Shown: piece after piece, positions 25,095-38,927 of the stretch
How positions within the stretch are numbered: position 1 is the first letter of the stretch
How the letters are laid out: every line of letters begins with the position of its first letter
Source: Rahnella perminowiae
GTDB lineage: Bacteria > Pseudomonadota > Gammaproteobacteria > Enterobacterales > Enterobacteriaceae
DNA length: 46,656 nt
Direction: 5' to 3'
Assembly (NCBI RefSeq): GCF_019049755.1
Contig: NZ_JAFMOS010000637.1
Location: 1-46,656, forward strand
Program-made: the position numbers and the translations under genes
Notes under the pieces: model-generated
Databases searched by the model: none
What the model was told of the DNA's origin: nothing
The model's input: the letters and a program-made list of their open reading frames with translations, nothing else

Positions 25095-25181
25095 CATAAC
25101 ATTGCGTTATGACAGCGGGATGACGAGGCGGAGACTGGCTGCCCGGGACAAAAGCAGCCAGATCTTCTGCTTATAGGCTGA

Positions 25182-25844
25182 TTACTTCAGTTTGATGGTT
25201 TTGACACCTTCGGAAGTCCCGACCAGCGCCACATCAGCCCCCCGGTTGGCGAACAGACCGACAGTCACCACACCGGCAATACTGTTGATCTTATTTTCCA
25301 TCGCGACAGCATCAAGAATATTCAGGTTGTGCACATCCAGGATCACGTTGCCGTTGTCTGTCAGTACATTCTGACGGTATTCCGGCAGGCCGCCGAGTTT
25401 CACCAGTTCACGCGCCACGTAAGAACGAGCCATCGGGATCACTTCAACAGGCAACGGGAATTTACCCAACACATCCACCTGCTTAGAGGCATCCACAATG
25501 CAGATGAATTTTTTGGCAATCGCGGCAATGATTTTTTCACGGGTCAGCGCCGCGCCGCCGCCTTTGATCATTTGCATTGCGCCATTGATTTCATCTGCAC
25601 CGTCAACATACACATCCAGCGAATCCACTTCGTTGCTGTCGAAAACATGGATGCCTAAGCTTTTCAGTTTTGCAGTTGAGGCGTCGGAGCTGGAAACGGC
25701 GCCTTCTATCTGGCCTTTGATGGAACCCAGTGCATCGATGAAATGCGCGGCAGTGGATCCGGTGCCGACACCGACAATGGTGCCCGGCGTCACGTAATCC
25801 AGCGCGGCCCAACCGACTGCTTTTTTCAATTCTTCCTGCGTCAT
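25182..25844 (-). CDS. rpiA: Ribose-5-phosphate isomerase A
   Basis: RpiA is a 220-residue enzyme of the non-oxidative pentose phosphate pathway that interconverts ribose-5-phosphate and ribulose-5-phosphate. Motifs in order: [58 protein letters not shown] (active-site Asp and Glu) and [23 protein letters not shown] chose the ATG at 25844 ([10 protein letters not shown]), which matches the family start; an in-frame extension to 25922 is not supported. It is the usual neighbour of serA and is divergent from argP. Its product feeds the same sugar-phosphate pool as tktA in this window. Confidence 0.97.
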   Translation of the reverse strand: MTQEELKKAVGWAALDYVTPGTIVGVGTGSTAAHFIDALGSIKGQIEGAVSSSDASTAKLKSLGIHVFDSNEVDSLDVYVDGADEINGAMQMIKGGGAALTREKIIAAIAKKFICIVDASKQVDVLGKFPLPVEVIPMARSYVARELVKLGGLPEYRQNVLTDNGNVILDVHNLNILDAVAMENKINSIAGVVTVGLFANRGADVALVGTSEGVKTIKLK

Positions 25845-26071
25845 AATGGCTTCTCTGTCTGATAACACGAAAGTGGCGTGAATGGTTCGGTGAAACGAAG
25901 AGTGCGGGTGATTATAAAGCATGTCCCGGCAGATTGGGCAGTCAAGAGCGTGACCAGATCACACTTATTAAGTGCAATTGTGTTGCAAACACCCCGATTT
26001 TCCTCACCACAAAACCTGACAATCTGTGGCATAGTGTCCCGATAACATTGAATCCAAGGGACAGAACTCCG

Positions 26072-26974
26072 ATGAAACGCCCGGACTATAGAACGCTGCA
26101 GGCACTGGACGCGGTGATCCGTGAGCGCGGTTTTGAACGCGCAGCACAGAAGCTTTGCATCACACAATCGGCAGTCTCTCAGCGCATTAAGCAACTGGAA
26201 AATTTGTTCGGCCAGCCGCTGCTGGTCCGTACCGTTCCCCCCCGTCCGACTGAACAGGGGCAGAAATTGCTGGCCTTGTTACATCAGGTGGAATTACTGG
26301 AAGAAGAGTGGCTGGGCAGCGACAGCAATCACGAAAGCAACGATACACCGCTGTTGCTTTCACTGGCAGTCAACGCCGACAGTCTGGCAACCTGGTTACT
26401 GCCTGCGCTGAAATCGGTACTGGTCGATTCCCCTATCCGTCTTAATTTACAGGTGGAAGACGAAACCCGAACGCAGGAGCGCTTGCGTCGCGGCGAAGTC
26501 GTCGGTGCGGTGAGTATACAGCCACAGCCACTGCCGAGTTGTCTGGTGGATCAGCTCGGTGCACTGGATTATTTGTTTGTGGGTTCCAAACCTTTTGCTG
26601 ATCGCTATTTTCCGAACGGCGTCACCCGCTCCGCCTTACTGAAAGCACCGGCGGTGGCATTTGACCATCTTGATGATATGCATCAGGCCTTCCTGCAACA
26701 GAACTTCGATTTATCGCCTGGCAGCGTGCCGTGCCATATCGTTAACTCATCGGAAGCGTTCGTACAACTGGCCCGTCAGGGCACCACCTGCTGCATGATC
26801 CCGCATTTACAGATTGAGAAAGAACTGGAAAGCGGTGAGCTGATCGACCTGACGCCGGGTCTTTTCCAGCGCCGTATGCTTTACTGGCACCGTTTTGCAC
26901 CGGAAAGCCGCATGATGCGCAAAGTGACCGATGCCCTGCTGGCACACGGCCATCAGGTGTTGCGTCAGGACTGA
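26072..26974 (+). CDS. argP: LysR-family regulator ArgP (IciA)
   Basis: This 300-residue regulator activates argO in response to arginine and represses it with lysine. The helix-turn-helix is [36 protein letters not shown], near residues 18-52. The effector domain follows with [19 protein letters not shown] chose the ATG at 26072 ([15 protein letters not shown]), matching E. coli; the in-frame upstream extension is unlikely. Its known target argO lies close by (27866-28483), separated only by yggE. In E. coli the scp genes intervene; here they do not. Confidence 0.95.
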   Translation: MKRPDYRTLQALDAVIRERGFERAAQKLCITQSAVSQRIKQLENLFGQPLLVRTVPPRPTEQGQKLLALLHQVELLEEEWLGSDSNHESNDTPLLLSLAVNADSLATWLLPALKSVLVDSPIRLNLQVEDETRTQERLRRGEVVGAVSIQPQPLPSCLVDQLGALDYLFVGSKPFADRYFPNGVTRSALLKAPAVAFDHLDDMHQAFLQQNFDLSPGSVPCHIVNSSEAFVQLARQGTTCCMIPHLQIEKELESGELIDLTPGLFQRRMLYWHRFAPESRMMRKVTDALLAHGHQVLRQD

Positions 26975-26995
26975 TTTGCCTGGCGAAAACAGAAA

Positions 26996-27022
26996 TAAAA
27001 AACCCGCCGGCGCGGGTTTTTT
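26996..27022. terminator. Bidirectional terminator between argP and yggE
   Basis: AAAAAACCCGC and GCGGGTTTTTT form a stem with A- and T-runs on opposite sides. It lies between the convergent argP and yggE stops and should work in both directions. Confidence 0.92.
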
Positions 27023-27027
27023 CATAT

Positions 27028-27762
27028 TTACTGTGCGGGAGCCTGAGGCTGCAATTCGAAAACGACATCGACCTGATCGTCGAAGTGAATGCTTTGCTGC
27101 TCGTAGGTTTGCGCCACATCGCTCTGGCCTGCGGCTTCAGCCGTTTTATACATACGTGCAACCGGCATCGGCTGGTAGTTAGCAACGTGGTAACGGATGC
27201 TGTAAACCGGCCCCAGTTTGGTATGGAAACCTTCGGCCAGTGATTTTGCCTGCTGCGTGGCATTTTCGATGGCTTTCTGACGTGCTTCATCGCGGAATTT
27301 ATCCGGATTGGCAACACCCAGTTCAACCGCACGCACTTCATTCAGACCTGATTTCAGTGCGCCATCCAGCAGTTCGTTCAGTTTGTCCAGCTGACGTAAT
27401 GTTACCTGAACCTGACGTACTGCACGGTAGCCTTTCAGCTGCGACGTGCCGTCTTTCAGATAGTTGTATTCCGGCTGAGTACGCAGGTTGGCAGCATTAA
27501 TATCTTTTTTCTCAATGCCGTTTTTTTGCAGGAAAGCAAAGTATTCCGCCACGCGTTCATCAGCCTGCTTCTTGGCGCTGGCCGAATCATTCGCTGACAC
27601 GCTGACTTCAATCGCCAGCGTCGCGATATCCGGCGTGGCATCCACGCTTGCGGTGCCTGACGTGACGACGTGAGGCCCGGCAGGTAATTCTGCCGCCTGT
27701 AACGTCAACGGTAATGTCCCTAATCCCAACATCGCTGCTACAGCCAATGCTTTCAGTTTCAC
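27028..27762 (-). CDS. yggE: SIMPL-domain periplasmic protein YggE
   Basis: This 244-residue secreted protein begins with the signal peptide VKLKALAVAAMLGLGTLPLT and is cleaved near LQAAE. It has the SIMPL (DUF541) domain: HVVTSGTASVDATPDIATLAIEVSV, QADERVAEYFAFL, INAANLRTQPEYNY, GYRAVRQVQVTLRQLDKLNELLDGALKSGLNEVR. E. coli YggE is linked to protection from oxidative stress. I chose the GTG at 27762 because GGAGGCACT precedes it and homologues begin with MKxK; longer forms starting upstream would hide the signal peptide. It lies between argO and argP, as in E. coli apart from the missing scp genes. Confidence 0.93.
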   Translation of the reverse strand: MKLKALAVAAMLGLGTLPLTLQAAELPAGPHVVTSGTASVDATPDIATLAIEVSVSANDSASAKKQADERVAEYFAFLQKNGIEKKDINAANLRTQPEYNYLKDGTSQLKGYRAVRQVQVTLRQLDKLNELLDGALKSGLNEVRAVELGVANPDKFRDEARQKAIENATQQAKSLAEGFHTKLGPVYSIRYHVANYQPMPVARMYKTAEAAGQSDVAQTYEQQSIHFDDQVDVVFELQPQAPAQ

Positions 27763-27865
27763 AGTGCCTCCATTAATCATCAAAGATCTGGCAATAGATA
27801 GGTCAAACAATCTGCGAAACCGTAGCATAATCCGTTGCAACAGAAACTAAGATTAGTGACAAAAC

Positions 27866-28483
27866 TCAAAATACCCCGGTCTGACGGGCCAGTTGTATTG
27901 CAATCCCCCACATAATGACGCCGACGATAAAGTTTATCACCCGCTGCACTTTGCCGGTATTAAGCCATGGCGCGAGCATAGCGGCGAGAATAGCCAGCCC
28001 GAAGAACCATATCACTGACGCACTGACGGCACCGAGCGCAAACCACGAACGCTCATCATGGCTCAGGCTGCCGCCCAGACTGCCAAGCACCACGAATGTA
28101 TCAAGATAAACGTGCGGATTCAGCCAGGTCACCGCCAGCATGCTGACGACAATTTTCCAGCGACTTTGCTTCGCCACTTCAGCCTGAGCCAGTTCGGGAT
28201 TTTTGCTGAATGCCGTACGAAATGCACCCCAGCCATACCACAGTAAAAATGCCACACCGCCCCAGCTCACCAGCAACAGTAACGTCGGGGATTGGCTCAG
28301 CAACGCGCTGCCGCCAAAAATACCGCCGCAAATCAGCGCAATGTCACTCAGCGCACACAAGCCGGCGATCATCAGATGATACTGACGGCGGATGCCCTGA
28401 TTCATCACAAATGCATTTTGCGGGCCAATCGGTAAAATCATCGCGGCGCTCATCGCCAGTCCTTGCAGGAAAATTGCCAGCAT
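27866..28483 (-). CDS. argO: Arginine exporter ArgO
   Basis: This 205-residue LysE-family exporter has six hydrophobic segments and removes excess arginine and canavanine. The signature is at the start: [70 protein letters not shown] and [24 protein letters not shown] also match E. coli ArgO closely. GAAGGAGTTCCC precedes the ATG. ArgP activates it, and argP lies just beyond yggE. The promoter should lie in the gap at 28484-28611. Confidence 0.95.
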   Translation of the reverse strand: MLAIFLQGLAMSAAMILPIGPQNAFVMNQGIRRQYHLMIAGLCALSDIALICGGIFGGSALLSQSPTLLLLVSWGGVAFLLWYGWGAFRTAFSKNPELAQAEVAKQSRWKIVVSMLAVTWLNPHVYLDTFVVLGSLGGSLSHDERSWFALGAVSASVIWFFGLAILAAMLAPWLNTGKVQRVINFIVGVIMWGIAIQLARQTGVF

Positions 28484-28611
28484 GGGAACTCCTTCAGAGA
28501 ATCAGTAACAGAGATTGCGCGCAGTGTAAGGGCTTAGCGGGCATAAGAGGAAATGGAAATTTCTAATCGGTCATTAGCCTGGCTTATCAGCGACAGCGGG
28601 ATATTTCAGGC

Positions 28612-28636
28612 ATGAAAAAGGCGCCCGCAGGCGCCT
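28612..28636 (-). terminator. Intrinsic terminator after mscS
   Basis: On the minus strand AGGCGCC-TGCG-GGCGCCT is followed by TTTTCATG. It lies about 30 bases after the mscS stop and has the same loop as the ygfF terminator. Confidence 0.88.
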
Positions 28637-28664
28637 GTGAAAATCCGAAGATGGGAGATATTTA

Positions 28665-29552
28665 TTATTCGAAAGTGCGTCGTTCTTCCTGCTGGCTGCC
28701 CGCCGCATTCGCCACCTGATAAAGGTGAACATCCATTTGCGGGTAAGCAATATTGATATTGTTTTTATCCAGTGCACGTTTAAACGACTCCAGCAGATCC
28801 CATTTCACGTTCTGCGCATCACCGTTGTTGGTCCAGGCATACACGATGAAATTCAGGGTAGAGGCCGCCATTTCGTTCAGACGAACCACGACACCTTTAT
28901 CCTGCAAAACGCGCTGATCGGCTGTGATGATATCGGTCAGGATTTTTTTTACCAGATCAATGTCAGAATCATAACCTACGCCAACAGTCAGCTCGATACG
29001 GCTGGTCGGTTCACGTGAATTGTTGATGATGTTACCGGCGATGATTTTGCCGTTTGGCACCACAATAATTTTGTTATCCGGTGTACGCAGGGTAGTGGAA
29101 AAAATTTGTACCTGAGTGACAGTACCGGCCACGCCGCCGAGGTCAACATATTCACCGGCACGGAACGGCCGGAAAATCACCAGCAGAACGCCCGCCGCAA
29201 AGTTAGACAGTGAGCCTTGTAATGCCAGACCGACGGCCAGACCGGCGGCACCGATGACGGCGATCACGGACGTGGTTTGCACGCCAATCCTTCCCAGAAC
29301 CGCAATCAGCGTGAAGGCGATAATCGCGTAACGCACCATGGCGGAAAGAAAATCGGAAACCGTGACATCAATACCACGAACTTTTAACACCCGGCTGACG
29401 GCACCGGAAACGATGCGGGCGATAATCAGCCCCACAATCAGAATGAAGACTGCTGCCACAATATTCACGGCGTAATGAAGCAATAACGCCTGGTTTCTCA
29501 CCAACCAGTTGCCAGCATTATTGATGCTGCCCACCACGTTCAAATCATCCAT
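28665..29552 (-). CDS. mscS: Small-conductance mechanosensitive channel MscS
   Basis: This 295-residue inner-membrane channel opens under osmotic downshock. It has three transmembrane helices; TM3 is [27 protein letters not shown], the glycine/alanine-packed pore helix. The beta domain follows ([44 protein letters not shown]), then the vestibule. The C-terminus is a little longer than in E. coli (286). It sits after argO as expected, but its other neighbour is lacY rather than fbaA. Confidence 0.97.
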   Translation of the reverse strand: MDDLNVVGSINNAGNWLVRNQALLLHYAVNIVAAVFILIVGLIIARIVSGAVSRVLKVRGIDVTVSDFLSAMVRYAIIAFTLIAVLGRIGVQTTSVIAVIGAAGLAVGLALQGSLSNFAAGVLLVIFRPFRAGEYVDLGGVAGTVTQVQIFSTTLRTPDNKIIVVPNGKIIAGNIINNSREPTSRIELTVGVGYDSDIDLVKKILTDIITADQRVLQDKGVVVRLNEMAASTLNFIVYAWTNNGDAQNVKWDLLESFKRALDKNNINIAYPQMDVHLYQVANAAGSQQEERRTFE

Positions 29553-29587
29553 TTAAGGTACCCCAAAATTACACCCTCACGGGCTGC

Positions 29588-29620
29588 AAAAACTAAAGCT
29601 GCCCCGTTTAACGAGGCAGC
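29588..29620 (-). terminator. Intrinsic terminator after lacY
   Basis: On the minus strand GCTGCC and GGCAGC flank a loop of about 10 bases and are followed by TTTAGTTTTT. It lies about 70 bases after the lacY stop and before mscS, and closes the lac operon. No lacA lies between. Confidence 0.85.
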
Positions 29621-29687
29621 AAGTGTTCTGTAAGGTTAACTAACAATGCGATGAAGTGCCAATTCCGTAACAAAGACTGCAGATAAA

Positions 29688-30956
29688 TTAAGGATTTGCG
29701 TGGCTGTTTTTTAACGGTTCAGGGGTTTTGAATGCCTGAAGAGGGCCGCGACCGCTCAGCGTAAAGGCAGAAATCACCGTGAAGGTCAGCGCGACTAATC
29801 CGAGGATCAGATAGGTGCCATGGAAACCGATACGGTCATACATGTTACCCGCGAAAACGGACATAAAGATGATCGCCACCTGTTTGAAGAAACAGAAGGT
29901 CACCAGATAAATCGTCGCCGAGAAACGCACTTCAAACACTGAGGTGATGTACTTGAAGCAACCGACAATCAGGAACGGCACCTCAAACATATGCAAGGTT
30001 TTCAGCACCACCACTTCCAGCGGTGACGACGCGAAAGATGAACCGATGATACGCACGGACATAATAGCACCGGCCAGCAATAAAGCATTCTTGCCGCCAA
30101 TCCGGTTCACAATCAGCGGTGCGAAGAACATGATGCTGGCGTTCAGCAGTTCGCCCATGGTGGTGACATAGCCAAAGACGCGCGTCCCTTCAGAAGATGA
30201 CGCGAAGAAGGAGGTAAAGAAGTTAGCAAACTGCTGGTCAAATACGTCATACGTACAGGAGACGCCAATGACGTACAGCGCCAGGAACCACAGTTTTTTA
30301 TCTTTCAGCAGTTCGACGGCCAGTTTGAAATTGAACGGTTTGCTGTTCGCTCCCAGTTCATTGACCACACGTGCGCTGGAGGTCACTTCCGGCCTGGCGA
30401 TCAGCAACAGGATAGCAAGAATGACCGCACAGCCGGAGCCGAGCCAGAATACGAATTCATTGTTAATGGTAAACATGATGCCGACCACCGAGGCGCACAG
30501 CGCCCAGCCGACACAGCCGAACATGCGTGCACGGCCAAATTCAAAGCTGCTGCGGCGACTGACTTTCTCGATATAGGCTTCAATCGCAGGTGCACCGGCG
30601 TTGTAAATCAGACCCAGGTAAATCCCGCCCACTACCGATCCAAGGTAAATATTTATTTTCAGTAACGGGCCAAATACATAAATAAAGAATGGCGCGAACA
30701 GGATCAGCATGCCGGTGATGATCCACAGCAAATGCTTTTTCAACCCCAGTTTATCGGCCAGTAAACCAAACACCGGCTGGAACAACAGCGAGAACAACGA
30801 AATACTGGCGAAGATGATGCCGGTGTCACTTTTGCTGATCTGGTTGATGTCATGCAGCCAGATCGGGAAAAACGGAAAATAGGCTCCCATGATGAAAAAG
30901 TAAAAGAAGAAGAACAGCCCGAACATCCAAAAGTTAGTATTTTTCAGGTAATACAT
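29688..30956 (-). CDS. lacY: Lactose permease LacY
   Basis: This 422-residue proton/lactose symporter has 12 transmembrane helices. The opening ([20 protein letters not shown] and on to [10 protein letters not shown]) is essentially that of E. coli LacY. The key residues are present: Glu in [10 protein letters not shown] (E126), Arg and Cys in [11 protein letters not shown] (R144, C148), Glu in [12 protein letters not shown] (E269), Arg in [10 protein letters not shown] (R302), and His and Glu in LHMFEVPF (H322, E325). It should therefore transport galactosides. AAGGAATCTGCTT precedes the ATG. It follows lacZ by 60 bases. Its similarity to E. coli LacY appears higher than that of LacZ or LacI. 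Confidence 0.97.
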   Translation of the reverse strand: MYYLKNTNFWMFGLFFFFYFFIMGAYFPFFPIWLHDINQISKSDTGIIFASISLFSLLFQPVFGLLADKLGLKKHLLWIITGMLILFAPFFIYVFGPLLKINIYLGSVVGGIYLGLIYNAGAPAIEAYIEKVSRRSSFEFGRARMFGCVGWALCASVVGIMFTINNEFVFWLGSGCAVILAILLLIARPEVTSSARVVNELGANSKPFNFKLAVELLKDKKLWFLALYVIGVSCTYDVFDQQFANFFTSFFASSSEGTRVFGYVTTMGELLNASIMFFAPLIVNRIGGKNALLLAGAIMSVRIIGSSFASSPLEVVVLKTLHMFEVPFLIVGCFKYITSVFEVRFSATIYLVTFCFFKQVAIIFMSVFAGNMYDRIGFHGTYLILGLVALTFTVISAFTLSGRGPLQAFKTPEPLKNSHANP

Positions 30957-31016
30957 AAGCAGATTCCTTACGTCTGAATACTGCGCTGCGGCGGGTTAAG
31001 GCCGCAGCGCGGGATA

Positions 31017-34238
<3,222 letters not shown>

Positions 34239-34249
34239 TTAAATCCGGT

Positions 34250-35332
34250 TCAGAGCGCGCTAAGCTGACGCGCGATGCGGATCAGCTCCTGCGATAAGGC
34301 TTCCTGTGACACCGGGTTTGTGCCCGGTCTGGCAGTCGTGTGGCGTTCAACCAAAGAAGTGGGCAGTAACAGCGAGGATTGCTGATGATCGCCATGCGTA
34401 TGCAGATGCTCCACCAGCCGGTTAATGCTTTCGTGACCAAGCAGGCGGAAATCCTGTTTGATTGTGGTCAGCGGCGGGAAGAAAAATGCGCTGTCTTCAG
34501 TATCGTCATAACCCATCACCGAAATTTGTTCCGGTACCCGCAGACCAAACTCATGGACAGCACGCAGAACGCCGAGCGCCATCTGGTCATTGGCAACCAG
34601 AATCGCCGTAGGACGTTCGGGCTGACTGAGCAACAATAATGCCTGCTGATAACCCGAAGCCGCGCTCCAGTCACCATGCTGAACCGCACAGGGCGTAATA
34701 TCGTGCAATGCCAGCGTCTTCAGCCAGCCTTCATAACGCAGCCGTGCAGAGATGGACTCGAGCGGGCCGGTCAGTACGGCAATCTGCTGATGCCCGAGCG
34801 CCAGTAAATGCGCCACGCCCTGCTCTGCCCCGCAGTGAGGATCGAACAAAATTTTGAACACATCGGCTTCAGGATCTACATCCAGAAACAACGCCGGTAA
34901 GTTGCCGCACAACTGCGCAATAGCCCCCGCATCGTCATTCGACAACGGCACGTTAATCAGCACGCCATCTACCCGCTGCGACATCAGTTCGTTTACTGCC
35001 GCACGACAGGCGGTCAGGCTCAGGTTATCAATCATCGAAATCACAACGTTGAAGCCTAACTGATTAGCACGGGTTTTCATCGCTGACGCAATTTGTGACG
35101 GCGCATGCAATGCCAGCTCAGTGGTCGCCAGACCCAGCGTATAACTTTGTTTCCCCGCCAGTTGCTGTGCGACACGGTTCGGAACGTAATTGAGCGCCGC
35201 CATTGCCTGTTCGACTTTATTACGCGTTCTGACCGACACATGCGCAGCCTGATTCAGTACACGCGAAACGGTCTGATAAGACACACCGGCGTGGCGCGCA
35301 ACATCATCGAGGGTGACAGATTTTGGCTTCAT
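34250..35332 (-). CDS. lacI: Lac repressor LacI
   Basis: This 360-residue repressor has the E. coli length. The helix-turn-helix VTLDDVARHAGVSYQTVSRVLNQ keeps the operator-reading Tyr-Gln and Arg (residues 19, 20 and 24; two later than in E. coli because of an insertion). The hinge NRVAQQLAGKQS is identical. Core motifs include LALGHQQIAVLTGP, ILVANDQMALG, and SVMGYDDTEDS followed by PPLTTIKQDFRLLG. The C-terminus (ALSQELIRIARQLSAL) retains a leucine heptad, so tetramers and DNA looping to the O2-like site are plausible. It lies upstream of lacZ in the same direction, with 134 bases between stop and lacZ start. Confidence 0.96.
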   Translation of the reverse strand: MKPKSVTLDDVARHAGVSYQTVSRVLNQAAHVSVRTRNKVEQAMAALNYVPNRVAQQLAGKQSYTLGLATTELALHAPSQIASAMKTRANQLGFNVVISMIDNLSLTACRAAVNELMSQRVDGVLINVPLSNDDAGAIAQLCGNLPALFLDVDPEADVFKILFDPHCGAEQGVAHLLALGHQQIAVLTGPLESISARLRYEGWLKTLALHDITPCAVQHGDWSAASGYQQALLLLSQPERPTAILVANDQMALGVLRAVHEFGLRVPEQISVMGYDDTEDSAFFFPPLTTIKQDFRLLGHESINRLVEHLHTHGDHQQSSLLLPTSLVERHTTARPGTNPVSQEALSQELIRIARQLSAL

Positions 35333-35395
35333 GGCTCTCTCTTCGGGATTCTGGCGAAATACTGATACGGGCTATTGTGGCCGGAAAACAGGCCA

Positions 35396-35419
35396 TAAAA
35401 AAGGGGCCGAAGCCCCTTT
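35396..35419 (-). terminator. Intrinsic terminator after fbaA
   Basis: On the minus strand AAAGGGGC-TTCG-GCCCCTTT is followed by TTTAT. It lies between fbaA and lacI and separates the glycolytic and lac operons. Confidence 0.92.
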
Positions 35420-35466
35420 GACGATTATCCTCACATTCCGGTGGTCAAGCACCGGAAGGATAAGAA

Positions 35467-36546
35467 TTACAGTACGTCGATCGCGTTCAGTTCTTTGAAT
35501 GCCAGTTCCAGGCGAGTCACCATGGAAGACTGTGCAGAACGCAGCCATACGCGCGGGTCATAGAATTTCTTGTTAGGTTTGTCCGCGCCTTCCGGGTTAC
35601 CCAACTGACCTTGCAGGTAAGCTTCGTTTTTCTTGTAGAACTGCAGAATACCGTCCCAGTTAGCCCACTGAGTGTCGGTATCGATGTTCATTTTGATAAC
35701 ACCGTAACCTACAGATTCTTTGATTTCTGCTGCAGTTGAACCGGAGCCGCCGTGGAATACGAAGTTCAGGCTGTTGTGTGGCAGGTTGTGTTTCTTGCAC
35801 ACGTATTCCTGAGAATCACGCAGGATCGTTGGAGTCAGTTTAACGTTACCTGGTTTGTAAACACCGTGTACGTTACCGAATGACGCAGCGATAGTGAAAC
35901 GCGGGCTGATAGCGTTCAGTTTTTCGTAAGCGTAATCAACGTCTTGTGGCTGAGTGTACAGTGCTGATGCGTCCATATGGCTGTTGTCCACGCCATCTTC
36001 TTCACCGCCGGTGCAACCCAGTTCGATTTCCAGAGTCATGTCGATTTTTGCCATGCGAGCTAAGTACTTGCTGCAAATTTCGATGTTTTCTTCCAGAGAT
36101 TCTTCAGACAGGTCAATCATGTGAGAAGAGAACAGTGGCTTACCGGTTTTCGCGTAATGCGCTTCACCCGCGTCCAGCAGACCGTCGATCCATGGCAGCA
36201 GTTTTTTCGCGCAGTGGTCGGTGTGCAGGATAACCGGCACACCGTAATGTTCTGCCATCTGATGCACATGGTGTGCGCCAGAGATTGCGCCCAGAATTGC
36301 CGCACCTTGTGGTACGTCAGTTTTCAGGCCTTTACCTGCGATAAACGCAGCGCCACCGTTAGAGAACTGAACGATAACCGGTGAACGAACTTTCGCAGCC
36401 GCTTCGAGCACGGCATTGATGGAGTCGGTGCCTACGCAGTTAACCGCTGGCAGAGCAAATTTGTTTTCTTTAGCGATAGCGAAAACTTTCTGTACATCAT
36501 CACCAGTGATAACGCCTGGTTTTACGAAATCAAAAATTTTAGACAT
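35467..36546 (-). CDS. fbaA: Fructose-bisphosphate aldolase, class II
   Basis: This is a 359-residue zinc-dependent aldolase of glycolysis and gluconeogenesis, with the E. coli length. Zinc and active-site residues are visible in VILHTDHCAKKLLPW (about residue 110), EIELGCTGGEEDGVDNS (Glu near 175 and 182), VFHGGSGST (His near 265) and KMNIDTDTQWA. It is the last gene of epd-pgk-fbaA, 125 bases after pgk, with CAGGACAAAGAACT before the ATG. High expression is suggested by its codon regularity. Confidence 0.98.
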   Translation of the reverse strand: MSKIFDFVKPGVITGDDVQKVFAIAKENKFALPAVNCVGTDSINAVLEAAAKVRSPVIVQFSNGGAAFIAGKGLKTDVPQGAAILGAISGAHHVHQMAEHYGVPVILHTDHCAKKLLPWIDGLLDAGEAHYAKTGKPLFSSHMIDLSEESLEENIEICSKYLARMAKIDMTLEIELGCTGGEEDGVDNSHMDASALYTQPQDVDYAYEKLNAISPRFTIAASFGNVHGVYKPGNVKLTPTILRDSQEYVCKKHNLPHNSLNFVFHGGSGSTAAEIKESVGYGVIKMNIDTDTQWANWDGILQFYKKNEAYLQGQLGNPEGADKPNKKFYDPRVWLRSAQSSMVTRLELAFKELNAIDVL

Positions 36547-36671
36547 AGTTCTTTGTCCTGTTTCGTCGGCCGTAGATGGATTGAATCGGTTTGCTATGTC
36601 GCGCGGGCTCCACTGTGCAGCCCCCCGCGCGGCAAAGAAGAACGGACAGCATTACGCTCCCCGTTCAGGGT

Positions 36672-37838
36672 TCATGACTTCTTAGCACGCTCTTCCAGCA
36701 TCACAACCGCTGGCAGTGCTTTCCCTTCAACGAATTCCAGGAATGCGCCACCGCCAGTGGAGATATAGGAAATTTTGTCAGCGATACCGAACAGATCGAT
36801 AGCCGCCAGTGTGTCGCCGCCGCCTGCGATAGAAAATGCTTCGCTGTCAGCAATAGCCTGCGCCACAATTTCGGTCCCTTTACGGAAGTTAGGGAACTCG
36901 AACACGCCTACAGGACCATTCCACAGAATGGTTTTAGCGTTTTTAATGATCTCAGCCAGACGATTTGCAGACTCATCGCCCATGTCGAGAATTTGTTCAT
37001 CATCTTTGATGTCTTTAACAGACTTCACGGTAGCCGTTGCAGTTTCAGAGAACTCCGTCGCTACGCGAACATCGGTAGGAACAGGAATGTCGCAGGTTTC
37101 CAGCAATTTGCTTGCGGTGCCGACCAGGTCTGCTTCGTACAGGGATTTCCCGACGTTGTTGCCTTGAGCAGCCACGAAGGTGTTCGCGATACCACCGCCA
37201 ACGATCAGCTGGTCAGCGATTTTGGACAGGGAATCCAGAACGGTCAGTTTGGTAGAAACTTTAGAACCACCCACGATAGCGACCATCGGACGGGCCGGGT
37301 TACCCAGCGCTTTACCCAGTGCTTCCAGTTCTGCAGACAACAGCGGACCGGCACAGGCGATAGGTGCAAACTTGCCCACGCCGTGAGTAGAAGCTTGTGC
37401 GCGGTGCGCAGTACCGAATGCGTCCATCACATAGATGTCACACAGGGCAGCATATTTTTTGGACAGGGTTTCGTCGTCTTTCTTTTCGCCTTTGTTGAAG
37501 CGAACGTTTTCCAGAACAACCAGCTCGCCTTCGGCAACTTCAACGCCATCCAGATAGTCTTTAGCCAGACGTACAGGAGAAGACAGTTTGTCTTTCAGGT
37601 AGTTAACAACCGGCAGCAGAGAAAACTCTTCGTTATATTCGCCTTCAGTCGGACGACCCAGATGCGAGGTAACCATCACACGTGCACCTTGTTTAAGGGC
37701 AATTTCGATGGTAGGTAAAGAAGCGCGGATACGTGCATCTGACGTTACTTTGCCGTCTTTAACTGGCACGTTCAGATCGGCACGGATCAGTACGCGTTTA
37801 CCCGCTAAATCCAGATCGCTCATCTTAATAACAGACAT
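36672..37838 (-). CDS. pgk: Phosphoglycerate kinase
   Basis: This 388-residue glycolytic kinase transfers phosphate from 1,3-bisphosphoglycerate to ADP. The N-terminal substrate domain has [23 protein letters not shown] and [11 protein letters not shown]. The C-terminal nucleotide domain has [28 protein letters not shown], and [16 protein letters not shown] with [14 protein letters not shown]. It lies 72 bases after epd. GAGAGGATTCACC precedes the ATG. Confidence 0.98.
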   Translation of the reverse strand: MSVIKMSDLDLAGKRVLIRADLNVPVKDGKVTSDARIRASLPTIEIALKQGARVMVTSHLGRPTEGEYNEEFSLLPVVNYLKDKLSSPVRLAKDYLDGVEVAEGELVVLENVRFNKGEKKDDETLSKKYAALCDIYVMDAFGTAHRAQASTHGVGKFAPIACAGPLLSAELEALGKALGNPARPMVAIVGGSKVSTKLTVLDSLSKIADQLIVGGGIANTFVAAQGNNVGKSLYEADLVGTASKLLETCDIPVPTDVRVATEFSETATATVKSVKDIKDDEQILDMGDESANRLAEIIKNAKTILWNGPVGVFEFPNFRKGTEIVAQAIADSEAFSIAGGGDTLAAIDLFGIADKISYISTGGGAFLEFVEGKALPAVVMLEERAKKS

Positions 37839-37910
37839 GGTGAATCCTCTCGTTGATTCTCTTTAAAGTTGCTTGAAGGCAGTTTCGGCCGGAAAGCCGG
37901 AACAGCCGTA

Positions 37911-38927
37911 CTAGAAACCGCTGGCAGACATTGCCAATGTTGTATCCAACATTCTGTTGGCAAAACCCCACTCGTTATCGCACCAGACCAGTGTCTTAAT
38001 CAGGTGCTGTCCACTTACCCGCGTCTGCGTTCCATCTACGATGGCGCTATGGGGATCATGGTTAAAATCTGTCGAGACTAATGGTAGTTCGGTATAGTCA
38101 ACAATACCACGAAAAGCACCTGTTGCGGCCTTTTGCAGCAGCTGGTTAACCTCGCCTACCGTCACAGCACCCTCGACAAATACGCTTAAATCAATGGCGG
38201 TGACATTGATTGTCGGCACACGCACCGAGATCGCTTCAAAGCGATCGCAAAATTTTGGCATGATGCGCGTGATCCCTGCGGCCAGTTTGGTATCAACCGG
38301 GATAATGGACTGGCTGGCGGCGCGCGTACGGCGTAAATCCGCATGGTACGCATCGATCACCGGCTGATCATTCATTGAGGAATGAATGGTCGTTACCGTG
38401 CCGGACTCAATGCCAAAAGCATCATCGAGCAGTTTGATCACAGGGATAATACAGTTGGTGGTGCAGGACGCATTGGACACAATGCGGTGCTGACGTTCGA
38501 GCAAGGCGTGGTTCACGCCGTAAACCACCGTGGCGTCAAGATCATGGCCGCCAGGATGCGCGAACAGAATTTTTTTAGCGCCGGCCGCAAGCTGGGCTTC
38601 ACCGTCTGCACGGCTGCCATAGACACCGGTGCAATCAAGCACGACGTCAATGCTCAGTTCACCCCATGGCAACTGGCTGGCATCAGACTGATGAAGTAAA
38701 CGGATGGAGTCATCGCCTACGTAAAGGTTTTCACCTTCCTGGCGGACATCCCAGGCGAAACGCCCGTGGCTGGAATCGTATTTAAGCAGATGAGCCATGC
38801 CTTCAGGGCTGGCAATTTCATTGATGGCAATGACGGAGATTTCCGCCCGGCGACCGGATTCGTATAACGCGCGCAATACGCTACGGCCAATGCGACCAAA
38901 GCCATTAATTGCAATACGTATTGGCAT
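37911..38927 (-). CDS. epd: D-erythrose-4-phosphate dehydrogenase
   Basis: This 338-residue GAPDH-family enzyme oxidises erythrose-4-phosphate to 4-phosphoerythronate for pyridoxal phosphate synthesis. The NAD motif is [22 protein letters not shown]. The catalytic Cys is in [18 protein letters not shown] near residue 155. It differs from GapA in the segments typical of Epd, such as [13 protein letters not shown] and [26 protein letters not shown] chose the ATG at 38927 because GGGAGATGT precedes it. It is the first gene of epd-pgk-fbaA; its substrate is a product of transketolase, encoded just upstream. Confidence 0.95.
   Translation of the reverse strand: MPIRIAINGFGRIGRSVLRALYESGRRAEISVIAINEIASPEGMAHLLKYDSSHGRFAWDVRQEGENLYVGDDSIRLLHQSDASQLPWGELSIDVVLDCTGVYGSRADGEAQLAAGAKKILFAHPGGHDLDATVVYGVNHALLERQHRIVSNASCTTNCIIPVIKLLDDAFGIESGTVTTIHSSMNDQPVIDAYHADLRRTRAASQSIIPVDTKLAAGITRIMPKFCDRFEAISVRVPTINVTAIDLSVFVEGAVTVGEVNQLLQKAATGAFRGIVDYTELPLVSTDFNHDPHSAIVDGTQTRVSGQHLIKTLVWCDNEWGFANRMLDTTLAMSASGF

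Larger units (their letters stand above)
24832..25181. other. serA upstream region
   Basis: About 350 bases without a gene. It holds the candidate CRP site at 25029-25044 and a hairpin behind rpiA at 25065-25094. The stretch next to serA is AT-rich and presumably contains its promoters. I see no small gene. Confidence 0.5.

Noticed and set aside
29553-29687. Possible lacA remnant between lacY and mscS
   Set aside because: Only a terminator and about 100 bases of non-coding sequence; nothing resembles an acetyltransferase hexapeptide repeat.
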